A DNA stretch of 64,000 nt, taken from assembly GCA_963971405.1 (NCBI GenBank), contig OZ020488.1, forward strand, positions 43,134,888 to 43,198,887. The letters run 5' to 3'. Position 1 is the stretch's first letter. The number at the start of each line of letters is the position of its first letter. The position numbers and the translations under genes were made by a program. Shown one piece after another: positions 55,047-64,000 of the stretch. The notes under the pieces are model-generated. The model saw only the letters and a program-made list of their open reading frames with translations, was not told where the DNA came from and did not search any database. This DNA is from Psococerastis gibbosa. Taxonomy: Eukaryota > Arthropoda > Insecta > Psocodea > Psocidae.

Positions 55047-56621
55047 TTAAACCTTTTTAGCTGCAATAAGGGCTTTCTTGAGAGCTGCCTTCTTGATAGG
55101 AGATTGTGCAGCTGCCTTCTTAACGGCCTTAATCTTGGCCGGGGCTCCAGCGGACTTTTTGATCTGCTTGATAGCCAATGCGGCCTTCTTGATAGGTTTC
55201 TTGGCTGCCTTCTTGACGATCTTGGAGGTTTTCTTCAGAATAACGGCTTTCTGATGATTGGGCGTCTTCTGGGCCTTCTTCGTAAGTGCCTTGGCGACTT
55301 GGTGCAATGTCGCGGCCTTCTTGATTTGGGTGATGGCTTTCTTGACGACGGGGGTATGAGCGGCTTTCCTTACGGCGGAGGTGAGAGCGGCTTTTTGGAC
55401 GGTTGGGGAGTGAACTGCCTTCTTGATGAGAGCGACTTTTTGCACATTGCCTGCAGCTAAATCCTCATCTCCTGTAACATTTATTATTGAAATTAGGATT
55501 TTTGTATGACACTAGGATTCGGTTGTCTTTCTTCTTTTAAAGGAAATGAACGGTCTGCCAATTGTCGAGGTTTATGCCTTTGATAAAAAATAATTTAGAT
55601 GCGAAACCAAATGATTTATTCTTTTTTCTGACTAAGCTCTTGGCATTAAAGTTAATGCTGTCAGGTCACTGCATTTGAGTTTAATAAGGGACAGTAATGC
55701 GGGGCTAAATCGTATCATACAGCAGCTAAAATAATATCGTGCCATGTGTTGAAATTGAATTCTAATCATCTACTTCCAAAGCAAAGAGTTTTCCAAAGTC
55801 CAATACCAATAATTCTATTAAAGCTAAAACAACCTGTTGAAAACTTTCGTGACCACAGTCCTATTTTGGATTAAAGCTATACGAAAGGATTTTCAAACCA
55901 GTTTAGTAGCTAATTTAGTAACAAATGTCAAAGTTTGATGATAGTTTGATTGATTTATTATTAAGTGGATCAACACGATCATATTGATTTTAGAATCAAT
56001 ACTACATCATTTATTTATGGCTGCAGATTGTAACGTCTTATTATTATCCGCGGTACATTTCTGCCAGTCCTTTGAGAGGTAGAGAGATGGTGGAAACCCC
56101 GGCCTCGTTTCTGAATGGGACAATCCTACCCAGGACTGTCCTGAAGCGTTCCCTCTTCAGAAAATGTTAGGTGTTATTAGATCTGCCTATGGAAGGTTCT
56201 TCGATCAATATATATAATGTTTAAAGCCTGAAAGGAATGTAATCGCATAGGCCGGAGTCAGATGAAGAACCAGTAGAATCCGGGCTGAAGGGCCGGATTC
56301 TACTGGTTCATCACCCGAAGGGGATGTTTTGAAGTGCGGGTTGTCCGGTTGCTTCTTAATGAGGAATCGCTTGTTCTCGCTCTAAGTTTATGAACTCTGC
56401 CTAGAAAATTGCTCTCCAAAGCATGACAGGTACTTTCATGGACGTTGTCATTTATCATATATAGTGGTCACTGGGAAAATAATCATGAGCCCAGGCTCCG
56501 AACCGACAACTTTTAATTCAAAAGTGGGGCTCGTTACCACTACATCACGCCAGGCCACTTACCGGAAGCTGCTGCGAAGACGCAGGCTGCGACCAAGGTA
56601 AAGAGGATTGCTTTATTCATG
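55047..56621 (-). CDS. Secreted Lys/Ala-rich repeat protein B (two exons)
   Basis: Exon 1 56564-56621 (58 nt), exon 2 55047-55471 (425 nt); intron phase 1; 160 residues. The signal peptide differs from A only at its last residue (Ser for Cys). Mature start GDEDLAAGNV, then [V/I]KKAA-type units; compared with A it has an extra block (QKAALTSAVRKAAHTP) and otherwise nearly the same second half (TLHQVAKALTKKAQKTPNHQ). The gene is intact: TATA box, ATG, donor, acceptor and stop all preserved. Function not recognised; see A. Confidence 0.9.
56266..56315. repeat. Short hairpin in the intron of gene B
   Basis: GAACCAGTAGAATCCGG and its complement CCGGATTCTACTGGTTC are separated by ~9 bases. Not found in the matching part of gene A's intron. 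Confidence 0.8.
56490..56563 (-). repeat. tRNA-like SINE head abutting the donor of gene B
   Basis: Minus strand: AGTGGCCTGGCGTGATGTAG, then TGGTAACGAGCCCC (A-box-like), and GTTGTCGGTTCGGAGCC (B-box-like) about 35 bases later, like a tRNA gene's promoter elements. It lies directly at the splice donor. Confidence 0.65.
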
Positions 56622-56669
56622 GTGATAAGCGATGAATTTCTTCAACTGACAGGACTTTGATCGTGCTGG

Positions 56670-56677
56670 CTTTTATA
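56670..56677 (-). promoter_or_regulatory. TATA box of gene B
   Basis: TATAAAAG on the minus strand, 49 bp upstream of the ATG; neighbours conserved with gene A. Confidence 0.75.
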
Positions 56678-57640
56678 TGGGCCAAGCCTAGGCCTAAAGA
56701 AGGCTTATCGGCCGGTATAGGGCCAATTAAAAAGTTTAAGTACTCTACATAAATGCCTGAATTAGGCTACAAATTAAAGGTTAATTGTGTATTTTTTATG
56801 TGCATTGCCCTTGGTGTATAGACGACAGTTTTTCGCTTCGGCGCCGTTCAGCCAGCTATGTGTCTGGGGCGATGCCTGTATTTTGTCTGGCGAGAGGGCG
56901 CAACAGGGTCACAGGGACAAATTGGCCCCATCCCCGAACTCATGATTCGTGCTCTAAATTTCTAGGGTGGACAATGGACAATAACAGATAAAACTTCATT
57001 CAGTCATTGTTTAACCAGCAAATACGTACGGTATTCGACGTCGTCATCAAATACAAAAATAAACTATTTATTATTATTATTATTATTATTTAGAAAATTG
57101 AGAGGTTTTGGGATCCTTTCAACAGCATAATAATTGGGATCACATCAATGTGTCTCAATCAGTCGTACGATCGCTATTGCCATGATGAACTAAAAACTGT
57201 CCTGATTTAATATCTGCTATTAAAATAAATTAATAAAATTTGAGATATAAACAAAACAAAAAATTTGTTAAATTTAATATATATGTTAAGAATCGGTGAA
57301 ATATATCAGGACGGAAGGACTAGCGTTGTCGGGAGAAATTCGTTCACGGAGCAAGCGAAACATCTGATTAGGATTGACCTTGCTCTTGAACGCGTTAGGG
57401 CTCCCATCTTCTCTTTTTAGAAGCTGGGAAGCTTGTTAAGCAGCCTTGAGCAAAGCTGGAGAGAGTCCTTCAGCACCTTTGAGCCTGATGTAGCCTTTTC
57501 CCTCCCTCCCTTCTATCCTGACATAGATTAACAGGTCTAATATACGTATATACTATATATAGGTAGAAAGGTAGGAAAAGTGGGGATACCGGCACGTGGG
57601 AATAGTGTTTGACAATCCGTATGAGATACGCTGGTCCAAC
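56678..57640. other. Upstream flank of gene B with (ATT)n
   Basis: Homologous to the flank of A for ~200 bp, then unrelated. (ATT)n at 57062-57090. No gene seen. Confidence 0.5.
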
Positions 57641-57719
57641 ACTCGAACCAGAAGCTTCTTCTGCAGGCGGAAAGCCCTAGTGCAATCTGAGGAATTGCCG
57701 CCATACGGCTAAGACATAT

Positions 57720-58360
57720 GACAGGTGGGATTGTACGAGGCTGTAGTATATGACCTTTAGTACGTCTTTACCTGCGACAAAGGATTTGTTTCACATAAGG
57801 AACACCTTTGCTGAAAGTTTCCTGCATTGTTTGTCAATATGGCTACGCCAATTGGGGGTGGAATCAAAAGTAATGCCTAGGAACCGGACGTCAGCCGCTT
57901 CGTTAATGTCTACTAGACCATTAGCAGCGAGTACTCGGGGAGTTGGGTGCCCGCTCTTGGTGCAGTTGCGGGTAATGAATTCGGTTTTGCCCGTGTTAAG
58001 GGCCAACTCATTCGCTGCGAGCCACCGGTGAACTTGTTCAAGAGTCTCACTGACACTGGACAAAGCTAACTGGATATTATGCGATAGTAGAGTTACTGCA
58101 GCGTCGACCGCGTAAAGTCCTACATGGGGCTCCAGGAAAGTAGTTAAAGTAAGTAACTTAAAAGAGGCGAATTCATTTACAAAATATAAAGTTATAAGGA
58201 ATAGGGTGGGGCCCAGAATACTGCCTTGTGGGACGCCTGTCATGAGTGGGCAGTAGGCACCAGTCCCTGATGAGGCATGGAAGCCGCCAGATTCAATTTC
58301 CAGTTTGTGCGTTCTGATTTCTGTCCTTAAGGTAGCTGCTGAACCATTTGAGGGCTTCAC
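57720..58360 (-). pseudogene. Non-LTR reverse transcriptase palm fragment
   Basis: Minus-strand frame of 189 codons: the substrate-pocket motif GVPQGSILGPTLFLI, the catalytic box changed to LYAVDAAV (YADD expected, so one of the paired Asp is lost), then HRWLAANELALNTGKTEFIT and VRFLGITFDSTPNWRSHIDK. This is the palm-thumb of a Jockey/I-type element. The lost Asp predicts no polymerase activity. It lies in the segment corresponding to unit B's upstream flank. Confidence 0.9.
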
Positions 58361-58659
58361 CTCTGATGTCTGTCTGTTTCAGTTCATACAGAAGTATGCC
58401 ATGCTCAAATACCTTGGACAGGTCTATGAGCAGGCTAAGGGTAACTTTTCTACTGTCTGGCCATCAAGAATCAGAGATTCTCATTATCCGAACATCTTGG
58501 TCAGTGAAGCCAACTGAGATTTTGATCAAAGTATTTTGTCAAAGCATGTTGCATATATATCAGTAATTCTTGACGGTACTGGTATTAAGGGGTTAAAATT
58601 AACAAACTTAAAGGCATCCAAAAGGCGCAATAACTTACAAAGACTTCTATGTTATCACT

Positions 58660-58950
58660 AATTAAACGTTTGTGACAATTATTTATGACTCATAACAAAG
58701 TTATAATTATGTCGATAAAGTTTATAGTCATTAATAATGATACTGTTGTTTAATAGCTACTGTACCTTGTAATGTCAATAAAAACTAGGCCATATTGATA
58801 AAACTAATTAATCTGCTACCCGAACGCCTATAAAGAGACGTACGCAATAATAAGTGGAAACTGCCGAAGTTAGGATAGGATTTTAAATTTTTTTTAGCCA
58901 TGTTATTATTATTTAACTTCATCAATGAATAATCATCATTCCTAGCTTTT
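58660..58950. repeat. Flank shared with 50745-51000
   Basis: GTTGTTTAATAGCTACTGTA, CCTTGTAATGTCAATAAAAA and AATAAGTGGAAACTGCCGAA match 50832-50945. Marks the far end of the A/B duplicated unit. Confidence 0.85.
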
Positions 58951-59022
58951 TTTAGCTCTGCAGGCAATAGACAATATAAATCAGTCATTTTTATAGCCAG
59001 CCAGTACATACGGTTTTCGACG

Positions 59023-59640
59023 TTAGGCTGCACTCACGGCTTTGTTCATGTTGATTATGGTCGTTTCGATATCTGGAATATTCTTAATCGAGCTCAAGTC
59101 GGGTTCAAGATTGGATTTAAGGGTTTCCTTATAAAACTTCCAATCTGTCCTCCTTGGGTTACGATAGAACTTTACTTCTTTATCAACGCCATTGATGTTG
59201 AAGGTAATAATTCTGTGATCTGACAGGGATGGTTCTGATGAAACCCTCCAGTCAGTTATGGCCCCGCCTAGGTCCGGAGATGCTACAGTAATGTCGAGCA
59301 CCTCCTGCCTAGCTTTGGTTAAAAAGGTCGGAGTATTTCCAACGTTTAACATCTCGAGGTCGTTCTCAATTATAAATTCTAAGAGGGATTCACCTCTGTC
59401 GTTAATACCCCATTCTGAGTGATGGCCATTGGCATAGCAGGACAGCAGTAAGGGTAAATTCCTTTTCCTGCAGTATTCTGTTAGCCCCACCAGTTCAGCC
59501 GACAGGATAGGTAGATTACCTGCACAATACATAGAGGCGATGACAATGGTTTTGGGCCTACCTTCCACTAAAACATGGAGCTGTAGGCTCACCACATCTC
59601 TCTTTGTGAACTCCGCGGTACATGTATAAATTTAATAGTG
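59023..59640 (-). pseudogene. Non-LTR retrotransposon endonuclease (EEP/APE-type), decayed
   Basis: 190-codon minus-strand frame with SCYANGHHSEWGINDRGESL, where CDAN is expected: the metal/catalytic Asp is Tyr here. The C-terminal SLSDHRIITFNI is the conserved SDH box. It lies 3' of the ORF1 remnant, as in full elements, but continuity with the RT fragment at 57720-58360 is broken by other sequence. Confidence 0.88.
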
Positions 59641-60053
59641 TTTCTAATGACTATGCAGGACCGGGGGACATCACTTCCCTGGTTCCATATTGCAGTAGAG
59701 TAGATTTAGCCCTCTGACCTGTTTCTCCAGGGTTCTTGGACCAGCATTATGTCCACTTCATCATGTAGAAAAAGCCTTGCCAGGACAGCAGATGCGCCCC
59801 TGGCATGGTGGGCATTTAGCTGGGCTACTTTACAAGTCATGGCCGGCTATCCTCCTCCCCCTTCATCTGAGGATCCTGCCCGAACCTTCTCGGCCTCCTC
59901 AGACCGAGGATTGAGGAGTTCTTCCTCTTCCACTAGGGTGGGGAGCAAAGCCTCTGGCATCTCTAGCTCAGCCAATCTGTCTTCAAGACCGCTGAGGCTG
60001 CCGATCTCAGAATGAGATACTGCAGTGGATGATTTATTGGCCTTCTTTTCCCA

Positions 60054-60922
60054 TCAGTGCACAGGGATAATCCCGAAACGGTAGCAAAGAACTCCCTGCT
60101 GTTTTCTGATGTCACCATGGGACTGCTCATCAATTCCAATACGCAATAGTGTCCCACCATTTTCTTTCTTGGAACTAACCACCTTCCAGGAGCTCATGTT
60201 GATCTCCCCCTTATTTTGGGCCGTTAGAAGCTTTAATAGGGTGGAATCATCCCTGTCATTGCTCCTAGGTAGGTAAACTGTAACAGTATGGTCGCGAGAA
60301 ATCTCGTCGCCCATGTAAGTCGCCAGTTCAGCCCCTTTCCAACCCTGTAATTTGGGAACAGCCAACTTAACCCAGTCAACCGTAGCTTGATTCTCGCATT
60401 TAACGAGAAACATACCCCTCCTAAAGGTAACCCCTTCGAAACGTATGGATTTGCTTGACTCAGAGGCGGCTATCTCATCAATGAGGGCCCCCTCAATCGT
60501 CGTCAATTCAACCATAGGACTGCCTCACAGTGGTTTTTTGCCGCGACAGCAACCCACAGGCCCTTGGTGGCACTAGCGTAGCTGACTCGGGGTTGACCCT
60601 CCACGCGCGGTTTATTTAATTGCTTTTGAGGGGGTGTGATCGAGTCTTCTCGTCCCCTTTTGGAGGTACTCGTTTCCCCTCCGACCATATTTGGTTTAAT
60701 TGATGCCCTTGCTTCCTCTGGGGGTTTCCCATCATGGAGCAAGAACAAGTACTTCCTGGTGGCAGCACCATTTAGTCCCTTTCTCAGGGGGTCGTCCAAC
60801 CTTCCTGGCTCCCCCCTTCCAGGGATAGGAAACGGAAATTTGGACGCCCATCCCCTTCTAGGCCCAACAAAACGTTTGGGCCTATTAGGCTGATCCCCCC
60901 CTCCCCCATCCCCATCAGCCAT
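60054..60922 (-). pseudogene. Non-LTR retrotransposon ORF1 (DUF4780-like), frameshifted
   Basis: The first open part, 60503-60922, starts MADGDGGGGDQPNRPKRFVG and is Gly/Pro/Arg-rich. A frameshift near 60515 leads to the second open part, 60054-60515 (IEGALIDEIAASESSKSIRF, then KLAVPKLQGWKGAELATYMG, YLPRSNDRDDSTLLKLLTAQ), resembling the DUF4780 domain of retrotransposon ORF1 proteins. These bind element RNA. Together with 59023-59640 it forms the 5' half of a minus-strand element. Confidence 0.78.
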
Positions 60923-61260
60923 AACCCCAAACAGACCACCGTAGTTGGAAGCAAAGAAGTCAGAGGTGCAGGAGTGGATGCAACTCTGCTTTCTAAAACT
61001 GTCGCTCCGACGCGCAACAACGGCACACGTGACTGAACGTTTGTGCAGGGCCGTGCAGGATTTAACAAAAACTCAGGATTCTTACAGACATAGCAAAAGT
61101 AAAAGTCAACTCTAAAGCGATAAAACTGCAGGAAAATCCAGAAAACCAAATCAGAAAGAACTCACCGAGCTCCGATGAGCAACCAGATCTGGATTCCAGG
61201 TAGGAAAACGCAGTTTAAGGCTACTAGAAAGTACAAAAACACGGGAGCGCAAAACCCGTG
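60923..61260 (-). other. Probable 5' untranslated region of the retrotransposon
   Basis: Sequence upstream of ORF1 with higher GC than the surroundings; boundaries uncertain. Confidence 0.4.
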
Positions 61261-61575
61261 TCCATTCACAATCGGTAGCGACCGGATACTCCAACCGAAT
61301 AGGTTCCTTTAACACGCGAAGTTTTGATTTTGAATAAAAAAATATTTTTTAAAAGTAATGGATGGCCTACCCCTAATAAATGCCATAGGCATATCCTGCC
61401 ATTATACTGTGTTGTAATATATTCATTATTGGAATACCCGTTCTTGACTATGCAGTGTTTTGGGATAAATTGAACCCTAGGACAAATGCTTACCATTCAA
61501 CTAATCGTATTATCTGTCTCACGTACCTATACTAATTCATAAACAGGAAAGATTGTACGGGTTAAATCGTACTGG
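61261..61575. other. No recognised feature
   Basis: AT-rich spacer; a 76-codon minus frame shows no family. Confidence 0.35.
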
Positions 61576-61577
61576 TT

Positions 61578-62487
61578 CTTTTACATACGGTTTTTGCTTT
61601 CCAATTTATACGTAGTAGCCTATAAGGAGAGCTTTGTAATGGTCAAAATGTTCGATTCTGAGATTTCAACGGATTTACACGTTTTGAGGTCAGGAACCTA
61701 AAAAAGTGGTTTTTACGAAATGTCTGTCTGTTCATCGATTTCCGGGCCAACTGCTACGCCGATGTTGATGAAATTTGGCATGTAAGTTCACAAAAATCAT
61801 CCTCAACCTCATCATCATCAACCTCGAGATTATTTTTTTTATTTTGGGCTAACTCTAACTTGCTAACTAACTTGGGGGGGCTTTATTCTCAAAAAAACTG
61901 CAAAAAAAGCGTCTAAAAAAATTATTTCTCAAAAACGGCTCTAACGATTTCTTTTAAATTCACATATATTGTAGTCGTTATTAATGTTAAGATAATGCGG
62001 GGGGTCGCTTGCCCCGTGATAGTTTGCTTCTGGGGTAAAAAAATAAAAATAACTCAATTTTCATGAATAATGACTAAAAAACAATTTTTCTGCGGAACCT
62101 TTCTATCGATGATTTCTACCTTCAGGTATGGTTAAGGTTATTCAATAGGATAACAAAAACGGACAGGTTGCATTCCCAAAAAAATATTTGCTTCTGTGCA
62201 AATAATAATTTTTTGAGAAATTATGGAAAATTCACGCTCCAATACATTACGTGCCATGTGCCATTGTTACTACTGTTACAATGTATTGGTCTGTTCGTTC
62301 CAGAATATGCCATTGAGTTTTAAGGGGTTTTTAATATATATTGAGGTGAACCCTACCCCCCCCCCCCTCCCTCGAGGGATCTGAAATTTAACCATAGGGA
62401 AATTATTTCCTATGAAATTACTCATGTCAATATCTACTAATTAATAAATTGGAAAGCATGTTCGAGTAAACTCGGACCGGTTCTTTC
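61578..62487 (+). mobile_element. Non-coding element F, copy 5
   Basis: TTTTTGCTTTCCAATTTATA at 61587, with CGTAGTAGCCTATAAGGAGA (a small insertion in the AGTATAAGG motif), a reduced GTCT repeat, a C-run near 62358 and the end AACTCGGACCGGTTCTTTCC. Confidence 0.82.
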
Positions 62488-62889
62488 CTTCTTCTTTTGC
62501 CGGCACTCCGGTATATTTATACATAGATTATTGATTATACTGTAGTAGTACAAATATCCTGTTGGCCCTCAAGTTAATACACTTGTCGAGGTCTCGCACA
62601 GTGGACACTGTAGAACCTGTCTATTTCACGTGTTCTAGTTTTAATTTCATAACACTTTCATATTATATAAAATCAAAAAATAAAGTATAATATTTAAAAG
62701 ATATTGGTTCCATTACGATATACTGAATTGTAATTTTAAAGTATTATAGCGTAACGTTTGGCTTAAACTATTGGTTCAAAATGTCTTAGATAAATAACAC
62801 CAAACTAATTTTAAATATGAGTTACTTATAATTTTTCAAACTGAGGGCACTGAGGCCATGAACAATTGTTTATAACCAAACAAAATCGC
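62488..62889. other. Spacer and likely 3' UTR of gene C
   Basis: AT-rich; the last ~110 bp match the same region 3' of gene B. Confidence 0.5.
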
Positions 62890-63955
62890 TTAAACCTTCT
62901 TAGCTGCAATAAGGGCTTTCTTGAGAGCTGCTTTCTTGTCAGAAGATTGCGCAGCTGCCTTCTTAATAGCCTTTATTTTGGCCGGGGCTCCAGCGGAATT
63001 CTTGATCTGCTTGATGGCCTGAGCGGCCTTTCTGGTGGGGATCTGGGCCGCCTTCTTGATGGCCTTAATTTTCTTAATAAGAGTGACTTTATTCAATACG
63101 GGCACGTGCTGCCCTTGCTTTTTAAGTGTTTCGGCGACGTGGTTCAGTTTCGCGGCCTTCTTGATTTCTTGGACGGCTTTCTTGACGACGGGTGCTTGCG
63201 CTGCTTTCTTGACTGCCTCCATGGAGTGTCCTTTGCGTGCCGCTAAAGCCTCCTCTCCTGTAACAGTATATTGATTTATTTAGGATATATATATATGGGA
63301 ATAGAGTTATATGGAGGAGAGATGGGGCATTTTTTTAATCCTGGGACCACCTGCTACGTTTTTTGAATGACTGATCATAGGAGGCGTGACATGTAGCTCG
63401 AGAAATTAAAAATATATGTAAACACAGTATATCTGGCGGGAAGCAAGTGTCCATCTTGCCCTGTGAGACTTGCATTTGATTTTCCTCCTCTAGGTCGTAA
63501 TCGGTTGAGTAATTAAAGAAACATCGTTGTCTATTCCGAGACATTCATTAAATGAGGTATATTTTACTCCAGGAATATAGCTTAGAATGGAAATATAATG
63601 AATGAAAGAAAGAAAAATTGTCTTTATTTTTCACATGGGCTAATTTCGGCCCACTCTGACAATTTAGTAGGCCTATTCGAAACTTTGTATTACTTCCCAT
63701 TAGCTCATTTTCTATTGTTATAGTATAATAGCTACAAGCTACAGACCATATTTTTTCTCCTCGAAGTAAAACCTTCTGCTCCTGATGCGATCGATACAAA
63801 TCGGTGTAGCCAAGTGCTTTTACTTTTTTTTTTCATAAACTCCACCAAGTTACTTCGAAAAAAAAGTTGGCGTATGGGTTTCGAACCGACGACTTACCAG
63901 AAATCACTGCGAAGACGCAGGCTGCGACCAAAGTAAAGATGATTGCTTTATTCAT
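62890..63955 (-). CDS. Secreted Lys/Ala-rich repeat protein C (two exons)
   Basis: Exon 1 63898-63955 (58 nt), exon 2 62890-63257 (368 nt), phase-1 intron of only 640 bp; 141 residues. The signal peptide MNKAIIFTLVAACVFAVIS is followed by GEEALAARKGHSMEAVKKAA, then units such as VVKKAVQEIKKAAKLNHVAE and IKAIKKAAQIPTRKAAQAIK. The most diverged paralogue, shortened in the middle, but the C-terminal KKAALKKALIAAKKV end is retained. The promoter is beyond the window end. The tRNA-like SINE at its donor is mostly deleted, leaving a B-box-like TCGGTTCGAAACC. Confidence 0.88.
63303..63465. mobile_element. Palindromic MITE family B, copy 6
   Basis: TAGAGTTATATGGAGGAGAG, then ATGGGGCATTTTTTTAATCC, CCACCTGCTACGTTTTTTGA and GGAGGCGTGACATGTAGC. 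Located in the intron of gene C. Confidence 0.78.
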
Positions 63956-64000
63956 GACGATAAGCGATGAATTTCTTCAACTGACCGGGCTTTGGTCGCG

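Noticed and set aside
55104-55460. 118-codon plus-strand frame opposite gene B (CLLNGLNLGRGSSGLF...), and the similar frame at 62866-63246
   Set aside because: It mirrors the Lys/Ala codons of the minus-strand exon as Leu/Gly. No splice or promoter support. A shadow of the real gene.

Overview
The window is one stretch of a large, repeat-rich, AT-rich animal genome. The only conserved cellular gene is a plus-strand Trio/Kalirin-type Rho guanine nucleotide exchange factor. I assembled 13 of its exons from splice sites and codon phase (81-45941). They encode 941 consecutive in-phase residues: the last spectrin repeats, the first DH (RhoGEF) domain, the first PH domain and a serine-rich linker. 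The DH/PH wording and the LPKSPAK motif after the PH domain look arthropod-like to me, so an arthropod (perhaps a crustacean or another large-genome lineage) is my best guess. No species is claimed. Both gene ends lie outside the window.

Layout. 1-250: a spectrin-repeat exon. 251-27016: a 26.8 kb intron full of mobile DNA (tRNA-derived SINEs, non-LTR 3' ends, foldback elements, a Tc1/mariner copy, an ~0.85 kb element with internal GTCT repeats). 27017-37085: eight closely spaced exons. 37086-41661: an intron holding a decayed hAT transposon. 41662-45941: four exons finishing DH1-PH1. 45942-64000: no further Trio exon was found. This region holds three minus-strand two-exon paralogues for secreted Lys/Ala-rich proteins of 151, 160 and 141 residues, spread over ~16 kb with more retroelement debris. 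Because the last Trio exon ends at a normal splice donor, this cluster probably sits antisense inside a Trio intron, or just beyond an alternative Trio end.

Most notable observations: (1) at least seven Trio exons have degenerate or near-identical local copies of one exon edge plus its splice site, with offsets of 111-208 bp, and one would extend the protein in frame by 42 residues; (2) the secreted Lys/Ala-rich family, built on a recurring [V/I]KKAA motif, which I cannot assign to a known family; (3) several hammerhead-ribozyme-like motifs (CUGANGA, stem II, GAAAC, short palindromic stem III), one set in a tandem dimer and one in a long hairpin; (4) a two-layer foldback element and several other foldbacks; (5) a retroposon dated by comparing paralogous introns, with a 12-bp target-site duplication.

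All calls come from reading sequence and splice phase only. No database search or folding calculation was run.
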